Assembly: GCA_903830945.1 (NCBI GenBank)
Contig: CAIKVT010000072.1
Location: 1-64,000 of the forward strand
Direction: 5' to 3'
From: an uncultured Elusimicrobia bacterium
Lineage (GTDB): Bacteria > Elusimicrobiota > Elusimicrobia > UBA1565 > UBA9628
Length of the DNA stretch: 64,000 bases
The position numbers and the translations under genes were made by a program. Numbering within the stretch: position 1 is the stretch's first letter; every line of letters starts with the position of its first letter. The notes under the pieces were generated by a model. That model was not told where the DNA came from. It did no database searches and worked only from the letters and a program-made list of their open reading frames with translations. Shown here one piece after another: positions 15,916 through 24,866 of the stretch.

Positions 15916-17328
15916 TCAGGCCTTCTTTCTGCCCACCGCGAGGATCACCAGCCCGAAGCGAATGTCCCAGCGCGCCAGCCAGCGCACCAGGAAATGAAGC
16001 TTGCCGAAGACCGAGAGCTGAAAATCCGAGATGAGCCGACACTGGAACACCTTCCCATTGAGCCACCAGCCCGGCACGGCGATGGGATTGTAAAAGCGCA
16101 GGGCCTCAACCTCGAAGCCAGCCGCGACAAGCTTGCCGCGCACGTCGACGGCATCGTAACGACGACGGTGGCCCAGCGCCTGATCCATCGTGCCGAAGAG
16201 GGACTGATGCGCCGGCAGCATCAGGAGTACCCGTCCCCCGGGCTTGAGCAGCCGAAAGATGGTGCCCAAGGCGGCGGCGTCGTCATGAATGTGCTCAAGG
16301 ACCTGGAAGCAGACCACGCTGTCAAAGCTCTCGCTAAGATCCGCCGGAACCGCTTCCGCGCGGGCCAGATCGAGGGCCCTGGCCTGGACATAGCCCCAGC
16401 CGTGGTAGGTGCGCCCAAGCATCTCGACGTGGCCGGAATCCGCATCGCTCAAGACCAGCCGATCGCGGTCGAGCAGCAGGCGTGAAACGTTGCCCACGCC
16501 CGCCCCCACCTCGATGACCTCGCGGCCCAAATAGGGGGCGATCTGCGCGAACAAGAAGAGATTGTACTGCCCGGCCAGGGCCATATTTCGCAAAGTCTGC
16601 TCGCTGGCGGAGCGCGGACCCTGATCGCTGGAAAGCCAGGCCCGGACCATGGCCAGAGTGCCGGTGACGGCGTCCTTGAACCGGATCTTTTTGCCCTCCT
16701 CATGGGTGCGCCCCTCGTAGCCGATGGGCACCTCGTAGATGCGGCAGCCGAGGCGGGCGATCTTAATGGTCACTTCAGGCTCAAATCCAAAGCCGCGCGA
16801 ACGCATATCCAGACGGCGCAGCATGTCTGCGGGGAATACCTTATAACAGGTCCAGACATCGGTGAGATTCAAGTCGGAGAAGAGGTTGCACCAGAGAGTG
16901 AGCAGTTGATTGGCGACAGCGTGCCAGAAGAGCAGCACCCGCCGGGTCGAGCCGCCGCAGAACCGGCTGCCATAGACCACGTCGGCCCTGCCGTCGGCCA
17001 GCGGTGCGAGCAAGGCGGCGTAATCTTTCGGGTTGTACTCTAGGTCCGCGTCCTGGATGAGCACCACGTCGCCGGTGACGCAGGCCAGGCCCGCCTTGAT
17101 GGCCGCGCCCTTCCCCTCATTGACCGTTTTATAAACGACGCGGAAGGGGACCTTGTGAGAAGCGTAGCGGGACTTGATTTCTTCAAGACGGGCGGTGCTG
17201 CCGTCTTGGGATCCATCGTCTACGGCTACGACCTCGTGCAGAAGTTCGCTCTGCTCATAGACCCGGCGCACCAGCTCGCGCAAAGTCCAGCGTTCGTTGT
17301 AGACCGGGATGAGGACGCTGACTTTCAT
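15916..17328 (-). CDS. Fusion of GT2 glycosyltransferase and class I methyltransferase
   Basis: 470 residues from the ATG at 17328, where MKVSVLIPVYNE begins; the track start lies 8 codons earlier. Residues 1-235 are a polyprenyl-phosphate-type GT2 (VAVDDGSQDGS, the GKGAAIKAG loop, IQDADLEYNP as the DxD motif, WTCYKVFP). Residues 250-470 are a SAM methyltransferase (VIEVGAGVGNVSRLLL, FQVLEHIHDDAAAL, LKPGGRVLLMLPAH). The fusion suggests that the product sugar or its lipid carrier intermediate is methylated by the same protein. Such GT2-methyltransferase fusions exist elsewhere but substrates are rarely known. A TATAAT box lies 12 nt before the ATG; there is no good ribosome site. Confidence 0.87.
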   Translation of the reverse strand: MKVSVLIPVYNERWTLRELVRRVYEQSELLHEVVAVDDGSQDGSTARLEEIKSRYASHKVPFRVVYKTVNEGKGAAIKAGLACVTGDVVLIQDADLEYNPKDYAALLAPLADGRADVVYGSRFCGGSTRRVLLFWHAVANQLLTLWCNLFSDLNLTDVWTCYKVFPADMLRRLDMRSRGFGFEPEVTIKIARLGCRIYEVPIGYEGRTHEEGKKIRFKDAVTGTLAMVRAWLSSDQGPRSASEQTLRNMALAGQYNLFLFAQIAPYLGREVIEVGAGVGNVSRLLLDRDRLVLSDADSGHVEMLGRTYHGWGYVQARALDLARAEAVPADLSESFDSVVCFQVLEHIHDDAAALGTIFRLLKPGGRVLLMLPAHQSLFGTMDQALGHRRRYDAVDVRGKLVAAGFEVEALRFYNPIAVPGWWLNGKVFQCRLISDFQLSVFGKLHFLVRWLARWDIRFGLVILAVGRKKA

Positions 17329-17340
17329 AAGGCGATGGAC

Positions 17341-17346
17341 ATTATA
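17341..17346 (-). promoter_or_regulatory. Candidate -10 box (TATAAT) for GT2-methyltransferase operon
   Basis: Perfect TATAAT on the minus strand, 12 nt upstream of the ATG at 17328, inside the 79-nt AT-rich divergent gap shared with the plus-strand gene at 17408. A matching -35 is not seen. Confidence 0.42.
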
Positions 17347-17393
17347 GCGCATCTCGGAGGCCTATTTTGAGGATACAAATTAGCTAAAATGCT

Positions 17394-17400
17394 AGGTGAG
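17394..17400 (+). promoter_or_regulatory. Shine-Dalgarno deciding the start at 17408
   Basis: AGGTGAG with 7 nt to ATG 17408. The ORF track start is the GTG inside this same site (17396), which would leave no ribosome site, so ATG 17408 is preferred. Confidence 0.7.
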
Positions 17401-17407
17401 ACGAAGA

Positions 17408-19825
17408 ATGAACGACACATTGGAGTTGACGGTTCTGATTCCGACCCTCAATGAAGGCGCGCATCTGGCGCAAGTGCTCGCCGGCGTACGCACTGCTGTC
17501 GGGGAGTTAACCAGCGCTTTTGAAATCCTAATCGTCGACGGAGGCTCCCGCGACGCGACCGTGGCCGCGGCCGAGACGGCGGGAGCACGCGTGGTGCGCC
17601 AACGCGGCCGAGGCTTCGGCGCCGCCATTCGGGAAGGCCTGCAGCTCGCGCAGGGCCGATGGGTCCTGACCATGGACGCGGACGGCTCCCACCCGGCGCG
17701 CTATTTCCAAGGGCTCTGGGCTCGCCGGGAAAACAGCGACTTGGTCATCGCCTCGCGCTTCGTGCCCGGCGGCGGAGCCGACATGCCCTGGCATCGCTAT
17801 ATCCTGAGCCGCCTACTCAATGCGGCATCGCGGCGCGTCCTGGACTTCCCCATCAGGGACAGCTCCAGCGGCCTGCGCCTCTACCGGCGTGAAGCCATGC
17901 TGGGACTGCCTCTGGCGGCCGAGGACTTTTCCATCCAGCAGGAGGCCCTGGCACACCTGCTCGCCAACCAAGGCCGGGCCGAGGAGATCCCGTTTTTCTA
18001 TGAGCCGCGCCTGGGGGGGCAATCCAAGGCGGATATCTGGCTTCTGGCGCGCCGCTATTTACGCATGCTGTGGACTCTCAAAAAGATACGCGGCGGCCGC
18101 GCGGAGTGGACGGCACTGACTTCGGTCCTGGTCCTTGGCCTAGGCCTAGGCCTGTGGGGCCTGGGCTGGGGCTTGCCGGGAGCAGGCCGCCTGCGCGCCC
18201 TGGCCGACGGCCGACCGACTCCGGCCGTGGCTCAAGAACTGGAAGATCGCTGGTCCGCGCTCTACGCGGATCTGCGCCGATCCCACGAAGAGATGCGCCG
18301 CGAGGAACCAGTGACCCGCTTGCAGGGCTTCCAGGAGATTGCGCCGGGCTGGACCTCCCCCCCCCAGCCCTTGATCAATTCCTACCGATCTTTCCTCTTA
18401 CAAGCGGACAATCCGGATGAAAAAAAATCTTTCATCATCCTCTCTCAGATGAGACCCTGGAAACTGGAATTCCAACCGCTCTATATCCAGTACGGTGGAG
18501 CCTTCATCTATCCCTTGGGCGCCTTCCTCAAGGCCCTGTCCTGGCTGCACGCCGTCACGCTCGTGCCGGAGCTTCGCCATTACCTCCAACAGCCGGAAGA
18601 CATGCGCCGGCTTTATCTGGCCGGCCGGGTCTTCATCCTCCTATTCCATCTAGGCAGCCTGGCGCTCTTATTCAACCTGGGCCGACGTCTCTCCGGCTGG
18701 CGCACGGGCCTGGCCGCTGCGGCGTTCTGGACCCTCTGCCCAATTGCCGTGATCAACGGCCACACGATCAAGCCTCATGATTACTCCGTCTTCTGGGTCT
18801 TGGCGGCGGCACGTCTCATGTTGAGCGCCTATGATGAAGGGACGCGAAAGCGCTATCTTTGGTGCGGCGCTTGCGCGGGCCTGGCACTAGGCGCCAACTT
18901 CACCCTGGGGGCCCTGCTCATCCTGCCGCTATTAGCCTGGGCAGGCCGGAAACTGGAGACTCGCGCCGCCTCCGGAGAAGGCGCCTGGGCCCTGGCCGGC
19001 ATCGCCACCTCGGCGGCCGTGTGCCTGGCCCTTAATCCTTACTTAGCCATCTCTCCACGGGCCTACGCCTGGGAAACGACGATATACGGCATCCCCCCAA
19101 GCCTTAAGATGGCCATGACCGGACTGCCGCTCATGCTGGCCAATTCCATCCCAGGAGTCGGCCTGTTCCTGTGCGCACTGGCATTGACCGGAGCCATCAC
19201 GGCTTTGGCGCGGACCGGTCCCAAGCGGCTTCTGGCCCTGGCCTTGTGGCTGACCACCGCCACGCTCTGTTGGAGATTTGCAGGGCTCATGGCGGATCGC
19301 ACCATTCTGCGCCTTTATCTGCCGATGCTGGCCCTGGGCATCTTGCTGGGGGCCGATTTTATCGCCGACCTAGCGCGCCCGCGCTTCTGGAAAGCCGCCA
19401 TCTTGGCCGCCCTTCTGATGGAAAACGGTTGGCGCGCTCTGGTGATCCTGGACAACGCCCAGCGGGCGGCGGGAGCCGACGCCACCCGGGCGCAGGCCGC
19501 GGATTGGATCGAGGCCCATATACCGGCAGGCTCCTCGGTGGGACTGCTGCGCTACCCGGAGCCAGCGCACACTCCCCCCTTCCGTTTCAACCGCTACCGT
19601 CTAGTCCTTTTTGACTCGCCCACCTGCCTGCCCGCGGGACGAGAGCCCGATTTCATCGTGGCCGACGAGATGATCCGCGGCGCGATGGAAAACTGGCTTG
19701 GAAAGGATTACGACCAAATTCAAGCTTTTCAGCCCTGGCGGGCCCTATGGGCAGACCGCTCCATGGAAGACTACGGGATCAACAACGGCATGTTCGTATA
19801 TCGGCGTCGAGGCGCCAAGATTTGA
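17408..19825 (+). CDS. Fusion of GT2 polyprenyl-phosphate glycosyltransferase and PMT-type membrane transferase
   Basis: 805 residues. Residues 1-235 form a GT2 of the Dpm1 type: LIPTLNEGAHLAQVL, LIVDGGSRDATV, the GFGAAIREGL turn and MDADGSHP as the metal motif. From about residue 240 the chain becomes a GT-C membrane protein with a long first periplasmic loop (including FQPLYIQYGGAFIYPLGAFL) and many helices, ending in a soluble tail. The design couples synthesis of a lipid-phosphate sugar to its use by the PMT-like half. It is the first gene of the 17.4-22.9 kb plus-strand operon and is divergent from the GT2-methyltransferase gene. The stop overlaps the next TTG start (TTGA). Confidence 0.85.
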   Translation: MNDTLELTVLIPTLNEGAHLAQVLAGVRTAVGELTSAFEILIVDGGSRDATVAAAETAGARVVRQRGRGFGAAIREGLQLAQGRWVLTMDADGSHPARYFQGLWARRENSDLVIASRFVPGGGADMPWHRYILSRLLNAASRRVLDFPIRDSSSGLRLYRREAMLGLPLAAEDFSIQQEALAHLLANQGRAEEIPFFYEPRLGGQSKADIWLLARRYLRMLWTLKKIRGGRAEWTALTSVLVLGLGLGLWGLGWGLPGAGRLRALADGRPTPAVAQELEDRWSALYADLRRSHEEMRREEPVTRLQGFQEIAPGWTSPPQPLINSYRSFLLQADNPDEKKSFIILSQMRPWKLEFQPLYIQYGGAFIYPLGAFLKALSWLHAVTLVPELRHYLQQPEDMRRLYLAGRVFILLFHLGSLALLFNLGRRLSGWRTGLAAAAFWTLCPIAVINGHTIKPHDYSVFWVLAAARLMLSAYDEGTRKRYLWCGACAGLALGANFTLGALLILPLLAWAGRKLETRAASGEGAWALAGIATSAAVCLALNPYLAISPRAYAWETTIYGIPPSLKMAMTGLPLMLANSIPGVGLFLCALALTGAITALARTGPKRLLALALWLTTATLCWRFAGLMADRTILRLYLPMLALGILLGADFIADLARPRFWKAAILAALLMENGWRALVILDNAQRAAGADATRAQAADWIEAHIPAGSSVGLLRYPEPAHTPPFRFNRYRLVLFDSPTCLPAGREPDFIVADEMIRGAMENWLGKDYDQIQAFQPWRALWADRSMEDYGINNGMFVYRRRGAKI

Positions 19826-20349
19826 AGCGGCTATTCTCCTTACTCTGGGACGGACCGCCCGAGGTGCGCTTACGCGCCATCGCACCCGACGATCTCGAAG
19901 ACCTGCGCGTCTGGAAAAACGCCAACCGCGAGGCTTTCTTCTTCAAAGACGAGATACCCCCGCCTATGCAGGAGCGCTGGTTCCAGAGCTATCTCGCCCG
20001 CCCCCAAGACCATATGTTTTTAGTCGAGTCCGGAGGACTACGCGCCGGCTGCATGGGCTTCCGGATCCAAGGTGATGCCGCCGACTGCTACAACATCATC
20101 GGGACGCCCGCCGCCGCGGGCCGCGGGATCATGTCGGCGGCCATGCGCGTGATGTGCAGCCACATACTCGCGGAACACACCCGCGACATCGGACTGCGTG
20201 TCCTTAAAAATAACCCGGCGGCTACCTGGTACCAAGCAAGGTGCTGCTACCGCATCGCAAAAGACGGCCCGGATTACCATCAGCTCCAACTGGACCTGGA
20301 ACGATTCCAGCCCTGCCGCTACGAAAAAAAGGAGGTCCTCGGCCCATGA
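19822..20349 (+). CDS. GNAT-family N-acetyltransferase
   Basis: 175 residues. VRLRAIAPDDLEDLRVWKNA and the strand-helix order fit GNAT acyltransferases; the acetyl-CoA loop corresponds to TPAAAGRGIMSAAMRVM, and LRVLKNNPAATWYQ is the conserved late segment with the Asn-x-x-Ala pattern. The start is TTG at 19822: TTGA overlaps the previous stop. The track start at 19747 would run 79 nt into the fusion gene and lacks conservation. Directly followed by a DegT aminotransferase (ATGA overlap), it probably N-acylates the amino sugar made by that enzyme, as PglD-, WecD- or FdtC-like proteins do. Confidence 0.82.
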   Translation: MKRLFSLLWDGPPEVRLRAIAPDDLEDLRVWKNANREAFFFKDEIPPPMQERWFQSYLARPQDHMFLVESGGLRAGCMGFRIQGDAADCYNIIGTPAAAGRGIMSAAMRVMCSHILAEHTRDIGLRVLKNNPAATWYQARCCYRIAKDGPDYHQLQLDLERFQPCRYEKKEVLGP

Positions 20350-21449
20350 TCAACGTTTTTGGTTCCTTAGTCGGTGAAGAAGAGCTCGAAGAGGTCCGCT
20401 CCAGCCTCAAGGCCCAATGGCTGGGCATCGGTCCCAAAACCGCATCCTTCGAGGCGGCATTCGCCCAGCGTCTCGATCTCCCCCACTTTACGCTCCTCGA
20501 CTCCGGCTCCAACGCCCTCTACATGGCCGTCAAGCTCCTGGACCTGCCCCCGGAATCCGAGGTTGTCGTACCCTCTTTCACCTGGATATCCTGCGCCCAC
20601 GCCGCGGTCCTATGCGGCTGCCGCCCGGCCTTCTGCGACGTAGATTATGAGACGCATAACGCCACAGTCGAGACCATCTCGCGGGCCCTGACCAAAAAGA
20701 CCAGGGCCATCATGGTGGTCCACTACGGCGGCCTGCCGGTGCCCGTCGAAAAACTGGCCCAGTTCGGCCTGCCGGTCATCGAAGACGCGGCCCATGCCGT
20801 GGATTCCCGACGTCAAGGCCGCGCCTGCGGCGGCCTAGGCGATATCGGCATCTACAGCTTCGACGCGGTCAAGAACCTGGCCATGGGAGAAGGAGGCGGC
20901 ATCACCACAAAGGACCCAGCCCGCGCCGCGCGCGCGCGGCAATTGCGCTATTGTGGGATCGGGAAGTCAGGCTTCGAGGCGTCCGCCAACAAAGATCGCT
21001 GGTGGGAATATAATGTCACCGACTTCTTCCCCAAAATGCTGCCCTCGGACATCGCCGCCTCCATCGGCCTGGCCCAGCTGCGCAAGCTCGACAGGATGCA
21101 GGCCCGGCGCCGGCAGCTGTGGGACCTCTACCAAAAAGAATTCTCCAGCCTGCCCTGGCTCCTGCGGCCCCAGGAAGCGGCCGAGGGCGACCGTCATTCC
21201 TACTTCACCTATTGCATCCGCCTGCCCGGAGGCCGTCGCGACGCCTTCGCAAAATACCTTTACCAAAACGGAATTTATTCTACATTGCGATATCATCCCC
21301 TGCACCTCAATCCCATCTACCAGTCACAGGCCAAGCTGCCTGTCTGCGAGCGTCTCAACGAGGAAGCCCTGAGCCTACCACTGCATCCGGGCATCTCGGA
21401 TGCGGACGCCGCCGACATCATCCAGGCCGTCAAGAAGTTTCGCGCATGA
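20346..21449 (+). CDS. DegT/DnrJ/EryC1/StrS-family sugar aminotransferase
   Basis: 367 residues from the ATG at 20346, which has GGAGGT 9 nt upstream and overlaps the GNAT stop (ATGA). PLP-fold features: LDSGSNALYMAVKLL near residue 50, VIEDAAHAVDS with the cofactor Asp, and YSFDAVKNLAMGEGG with the Schiff-base Lys, so it is an aminotransferase and not a dehydratase like RfbH. Family members aminate nucleotide-linked keto sugars, usually from glutamate or glutamine. Together with the GNAT it should give an N-acylated amino sugar; sugar position and nucleotide cannot be read. It is also the only DegT enzyme in the window that could partner the GnnA-like gene of the lpx operon. Confidence 0.9.
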   Translation: MINVFGSLVGEEELEEVRSSLKAQWLGIGPKTASFEAAFAQRLDLPHFTLLDSGSNALYMAVKLLDLPPESEVVVPSFTWISCAHAAVLCGCRPAFCDVDYETHNATVETISRALTKKTRAIMVVHYGGLPVPVEKLAQFGLPVIEDAAHAVDSRRQGRACGGLGDIGIYSFDAVKNLAMGEGGGITTKDPARAARARQLRYCGIGKSGFEASANKDRWWEYNVTDFFPKMLPSDIAASIGLAQLRKLDRMQARRRQLWDLYQKEFSSLPWLLRPQEAAEGDRHSYFTYCIRLPGGRRDAFAKYLYQNGIYSTLRYHPLHLNPIYQSQAKLPVCERLNEEALSLPLHPGISDADAADIIQAVKKFRA

Positions 21450-22870
21450 CGGCTGGCAGCCACGCGGCCGACGAAAAGCCCCTTCCCATCATAGTTCTGG
21501 GGGCTGGCTGCGCCGGCCTGGCCGCCGCCTGGCGTCTGGTCGAACGCGGCCAGCGCGTCCTGGTGATCGAGGCGCAGGACACCGTCGGCGGCCTGGCCGG
21601 AGGGGTCCATGCGGGCGGGGACCTCTACGAGTACGGCCCTCACGTCTTCCACACCCAGGATCCCGACATCCTCGCCGATATCAAATCCCTCATGGGCGCG
21701 GACCTGCAGCCCTACAAACGCACCATCCAGATCAAATTCATGGGCGGATACTTCCGCTTCCCCCTGCGTCTCACCGATATCCTGGGCCAACTACCCATCA
21801 AGACGATCCTCGCCGCGACCGCCGCCTACGCGTGGCGATCTCTCGAGGGCCTGGTCCGCCGCCCCACCCTGGAAAATTCGGAAACCGTTCTCGTGCGCAG
21901 CTACGGCGACGTGCTCTATCGACTGTTCTTCCGGGACTACATCACCCGGGTCTGGGGAATCCCGCCAGCCGAGTTCTCCCCGGCCTTCGCGCGCGAACGC
22001 ATTCCGCGCCTCAACATCCTGGAGGTCTTCGAAAAGGCCGCGGCCGCATTACGGCGCCGGCTGGGCCGGAGGCCGCGGGAGGGATCGGCCACCCAAGGCT
22101 ACGTAGAGAAGGTGACGGGGGATCTCCACACCACACGGGAAGGTTTCCACCTGATCGTCGAGCGCATGGCCGCCCGGCTGCGCGCCGTGGGAGCGCAGAT
22201 CCGACTCGGGGCCCGAGTAGAACGGCTCGAACGCGAAGGCTCGCGGATCACCGCCGTCGTCGTCCGCAGCGGCGACCGCGAGGAGTCCCTCCCCTGCGCC
22301 GGGATCGTCAACACGCTCCCCCTCGATGAAGCGGCGCGCGCCATCACGCCCGGACTGGGCCCGGAGATCGAATCGGCGGCAGCAGCCTTGCGCTTCCGGG
22401 CCATCGTCTTCGTAGGCTTGAAAGTCCGCCGGCCGCGAGTACTACCTGCCTCCTTCATGTATTTCCGGGAGCATTCCTTCAACCGCATAACGGATTTTTC
22501 CTATTTCGGCTTTCACATCGACCCGCCGGGCTTCACTTTGCTCGTAGCCGAGATCACCTGCGCGCCGGCGGACCGGATCTGGACGGACGACCAGCTGGCC
22601 CGGGAATTGGTCTTGGGCGATCTCCGGCGCGAGGGAATATTGGCGCCGGACGAGGTCGAGGCGACCCACGTCTTCCGCGCCCGACATGCCCACCCCATCT
22701 ACACCCTAGGCTACGAAAAATCCCGACAAGCCTTACTCGATGCCTTCACGCACCTGCGCAACGCGGAGACGGCAGGCCGACAGGGACGGTTCCAATACGT
22801 GAACACCCACGTGGCCATAAAGATGGGTCAGGAAGCCGCAGACCGTCTCTGCGAGAAATTTCCCGGATAG
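21446..22870 (+). CDS. UDP-galactopyranose mutase-like FAD protein (amine-oxidase fold)
   Basis: 474 residues starting at ATG 21446, inside the previous stop (ATGA); the track start at 21119 lies out of frame within the aminotransferase. The FAD loop is VLGAGCAGLAAAWRLVERG and the next conserved block is YEYGPHVFHTQDPDI, very like the GPHIFHT of UDP-galactopyranose mutases. The C-terminal FAD contact around HAHPIYTLGYEKS is also amine-oxidase-like. It could isomerise a UDP-hexopyranose to the furanose, or act in desaturation or oxidation as protoporphyrinogen-oxidase relatives do. Convergent with asnB, 11 nt between stops. Confidence 0.78.
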   Translation: MTAGSHAADEKPLPIIVLGAGCAGLAAAWRLVERGQRVLVIEAQDTVGGLAGGVHAGGDLYEYGPHVFHTQDPDILADIKSLMGADLQPYKRTIQIKFMGGYFRFPLRLTDILGQLPIKTILAATAAYAWRSLEGLVRRPTLENSETVLVRSYGDVLYRLFFRDYITRVWGIPPAEFSPAFARERIPRLNILEVFEKAAAALRRRLGRRPREGSATQGYVEKVTGDLHTTREGFHLIVERMAARLRAVGAQIRLGARVERLEREGSRITAVVVRSGDREESLPCAGIVNTLPLDEAARAITPGLGPEIESAAAALRFRAIVFVGLKVRRPRVLPASFMYFREHSFNRITDFSYFGFHIDPPGFTLLVAEITCAPADRIWTDDQLARELVLGDLRREGILAPDEVEATHVFRARHAHPIYTLGYEKSRQALLDAFTHLRNAETAGRQGRFQYVNTHVAIKMGQEAADRLCEKFPG

Positions 22871-22881
22871 AAGAGGCTGCC

Positions 22882-24783
22882 TTATTGCCCCTTCTCCAGG
22901 CACTCCTCGTGCCAGAGCTCCAGCATGAGCAGGGCCCAAAGACGATAGCCATGGTCCCGCTGACGGCTCTGGTGCTCTTGCCAAAGACGCCGCAAGGCCG
23001 ACTCTTGGAAATAGCCGCGCGCCAAGGCGCGGGAGCCAAGCACGTGGTCCGCCCAAAAGGACTTGAGCGGCCCCCGAAACCACGCGCCCAACGGGATGCC
23101 GAAACCCATCTTGCCGCGGTTGAATATGCGCGGCGGCAGCTTGTCGCGGAAAGCCTCCTTGAGCAGCCATTTCTGCCCGCGCAGGCCCTTAAGCTTCCAA
23201 TCCCCGGACATCCGGAAGATGGTCTCCACGAACTCATGGTCCAGGAAAGGCGATCGGCCCTCCAAGGAGTTCGCCATGGCCGCGATGTCCATCTTAGTCA
23301 TGAGACATTCGGGGAGGTAGGTCTTGAAGTCGACGTAGAGAAGGCGGTTGATGAAGTCCTCGTTCGGACAAGCGGCGAAGGCTTGCGCGATGTAGTCTTG
23401 CGCTGATCCCTTCCGCTGCCCCAGCCGGGCCTCGAATTCCGGCGTATAGAACCCGTCTTTGTCCTCTTCCGTAAAATAGCAGATCATCTTGAGATGCCGC
23501 CGGGGCAGATCCGTGAACAGGGCCGAGCGCAGGAAGCGCTTGAGCCGCCAGGTGAAGCCGTAGGGGGCGTGCCAGTCCGGCAGCAACTCGGCTCCGGACC
23601 GCAGGGCTGCGCGCGCCGGGCCCGGCAGGAGGTCGAAGGAGCGGGCCAGCTTCATGGCGAAATAGCGCACGTAGCCCGCGAAGTTCTCGTCGCCGCCGTC
23701 GCCGTTTAAAGCCACGGTCACGAAACGCCGGGTCTCGCGGGACACATAGTAAGAGGGCAGGGCCGAGGGGTCGGCGTAGGGCTCGCCATAATGCCAGGCG
23801 AGCTTGGGCAGGACGTCGGCCATCTCTGGCTTGACCACGAACTCGGCATGTTCGCAGCCGTAGCGCTGGGCGACCTCCTTGGCGAAGTGCAGCTCCGAGA
23901 ATTCGGCCTCCTCGAAGCCGATGGAGAAGGTCTTGACGGGCTGCGACGACATCTCGGCCATGAGAGCCACGATGATGGAGGAGTCGATGCCGCCGGAGAG
24001 AAAGGCTCCCAGCGGGACGTCGGAGATCAGGCGCAGGCGCACAGCCTCGCGGAGCTTGTCGGCGACCAGGCGCTTGGCCTCCTCGACATCGGTGGTGATC
24101 GGCGGTTGGCCCACGGGCAGGTCCCAGTAGCGCTCCACCGTGACCTGGCCTTTGTGCATGACCAAGAAATGCCCCGGCGGCAGTTTGTGGACCTGGTGGT
24201 AGATGGTCCTGGGCGACGGGATATACTGGAGCGAGAGGAACTGGTCTATGGCTTCGGGGTCGATCTCGCGCGAGACGCCGGGCCAGACGAAAAGGGAACG
24301 CAACTCGGAAGCGAAGGCTAAAAATCCCCGCTGCTCCGTGTAGACCAACGGCTTCTTTCCAATGCGGTCGCGGGCAAGGAACAAGCGCTCTTCCAGCTTA
24401 TCCCAAATAGCGAAGGCGAACATGCCGCGCAGGCGGCTCACGCAAGCGGTACCCAGCTTTTGGTAGAGGGTAAGGATGACCTCGGTATCGGTCTTGGTGC
24501 GGAAGGCGCAGCCTTGCTCGACGAGCTCAGCGCGCAGCTCCAGGAAATTGTAGATCTCGCCGTTGAAGACGATGGTGTAGCGGCCGTCCGCGGTGGAGAT
24601 GGGCTGGTGCCCGGTGTTGAGATCAATGATGGCCAGGCGCCGCATGGCCAGCCCGGCGGGGCCATGGATGAAAAAGCCCTCGTCGTCAGGACCGCGGTGG
24701 GTGAAAAGATCATTGGCGGTCTTGAGCCGCCCCGGGTCCGGGATGGTGCCGTCCTTATAGACTATGCCGCAGATGCCGCACAT
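22882..24783 (-). CDS. asnB: Asparagine synthase (glutamine-hydrolysing)
   Basis: 633 residues. The start is set at 24783 because the class II amidotransferase needs Cys2 (MCGICGIVY) as the N-terminal nucleophile after Met removal. The glutaminase domain has FNGEIYNFLELR; the synthetase domain has the pyrophosphatase-type ATP loop LSGGIDSSIIVALMAEM and NGDGGDENFAGYVRYFA. In surface-polysaccharide regions such AsnB-like proteins often amidate uronic acids or peptides rather than making asparagine, so the true acceptor is open. It ends the long minus-strand run from pilM, but a TATCAT box 9 nt before the ATG suggests it also has its own promoter. Confidence 0.9.
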   Translation of the reverse strand: MCGICGIVYKDGTIPDPGRLKTANDLFTHRGPDDEGFFIHGPAGLAMRRLAIIDLNTGHQPISTADGRYTIVFNGEIYNFLELRAELVEQGCAFRTKTDTEVILTLYQKLGTACVSRLRGMFAFAIWDKLEERLFLARDRIGKKPLVYTEQRGFLAFASELRSLFVWPGVSREIDPEAIDQFLSLQYIPSPRTIYHQVHKLPPGHFLVMHKGQVTVERYWDLPVGQPPITTDVEEAKRLVADKLREAVRLRLISDVPLGAFLSGGIDSSIIVALMAEMSSQPVKTFSIGFEEAEFSELHFAKEVAQRYGCEHAEFVVKPEMADVLPKLAWHYGEPYADPSALPSYYVSRETRRFVTVALNGDGGDENFAGYVRYFAMKLARSFDLLPGPARAALRSGAELLPDWHAPYGFTWRLKRFLRSALFTDLPRRHLKMICYFTEEDKDGFYTPEFEARLGQRKGSAQDYIAQAFAACPNEDFINRLLYVDFKTYLPECLMTKMDIAAMANSLEGRSPFLDHEFVETIFRMSGDWKLKGLRGQKWLLKEAFRDKLPPRIFNRGKMGFGIPLGAWFRGPLKSFWADHVLGSRALARGYFQESALRRLWQEHQSRQRDHGYRLWALLMLELWHEECLEKGQ

Positions 24784-24792
24784 GCTGACCAA

Positions 24793-24798
24793 ATGATA
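24793..24798 (-). promoter_or_regulatory. Candidate leaderless -10 box (TATCAT) for asnB
   Basis: TATCAT on the minus strand, 9 nt before ATG 24783, in the 83-nt gap after the amidohydrolase gene. No Shine-Dalgarno or -35 is seen. Confidence 0.35.
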
Positions 24799-24866
24799 TG
24801 AAGATTTACCGACGCCTCACCAGAGGGACCATCCGAAATAGGCAGGGCATCAGCCGCATCCGCGGC

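Noticed and set aside
21119-21445. N-terminal 109 residues of the track ORF for the FAD protein
   Set aside because: Lies out of frame inside the DegT gene; the FAD loop follows ATG 21446, which overlaps the preceding stop.
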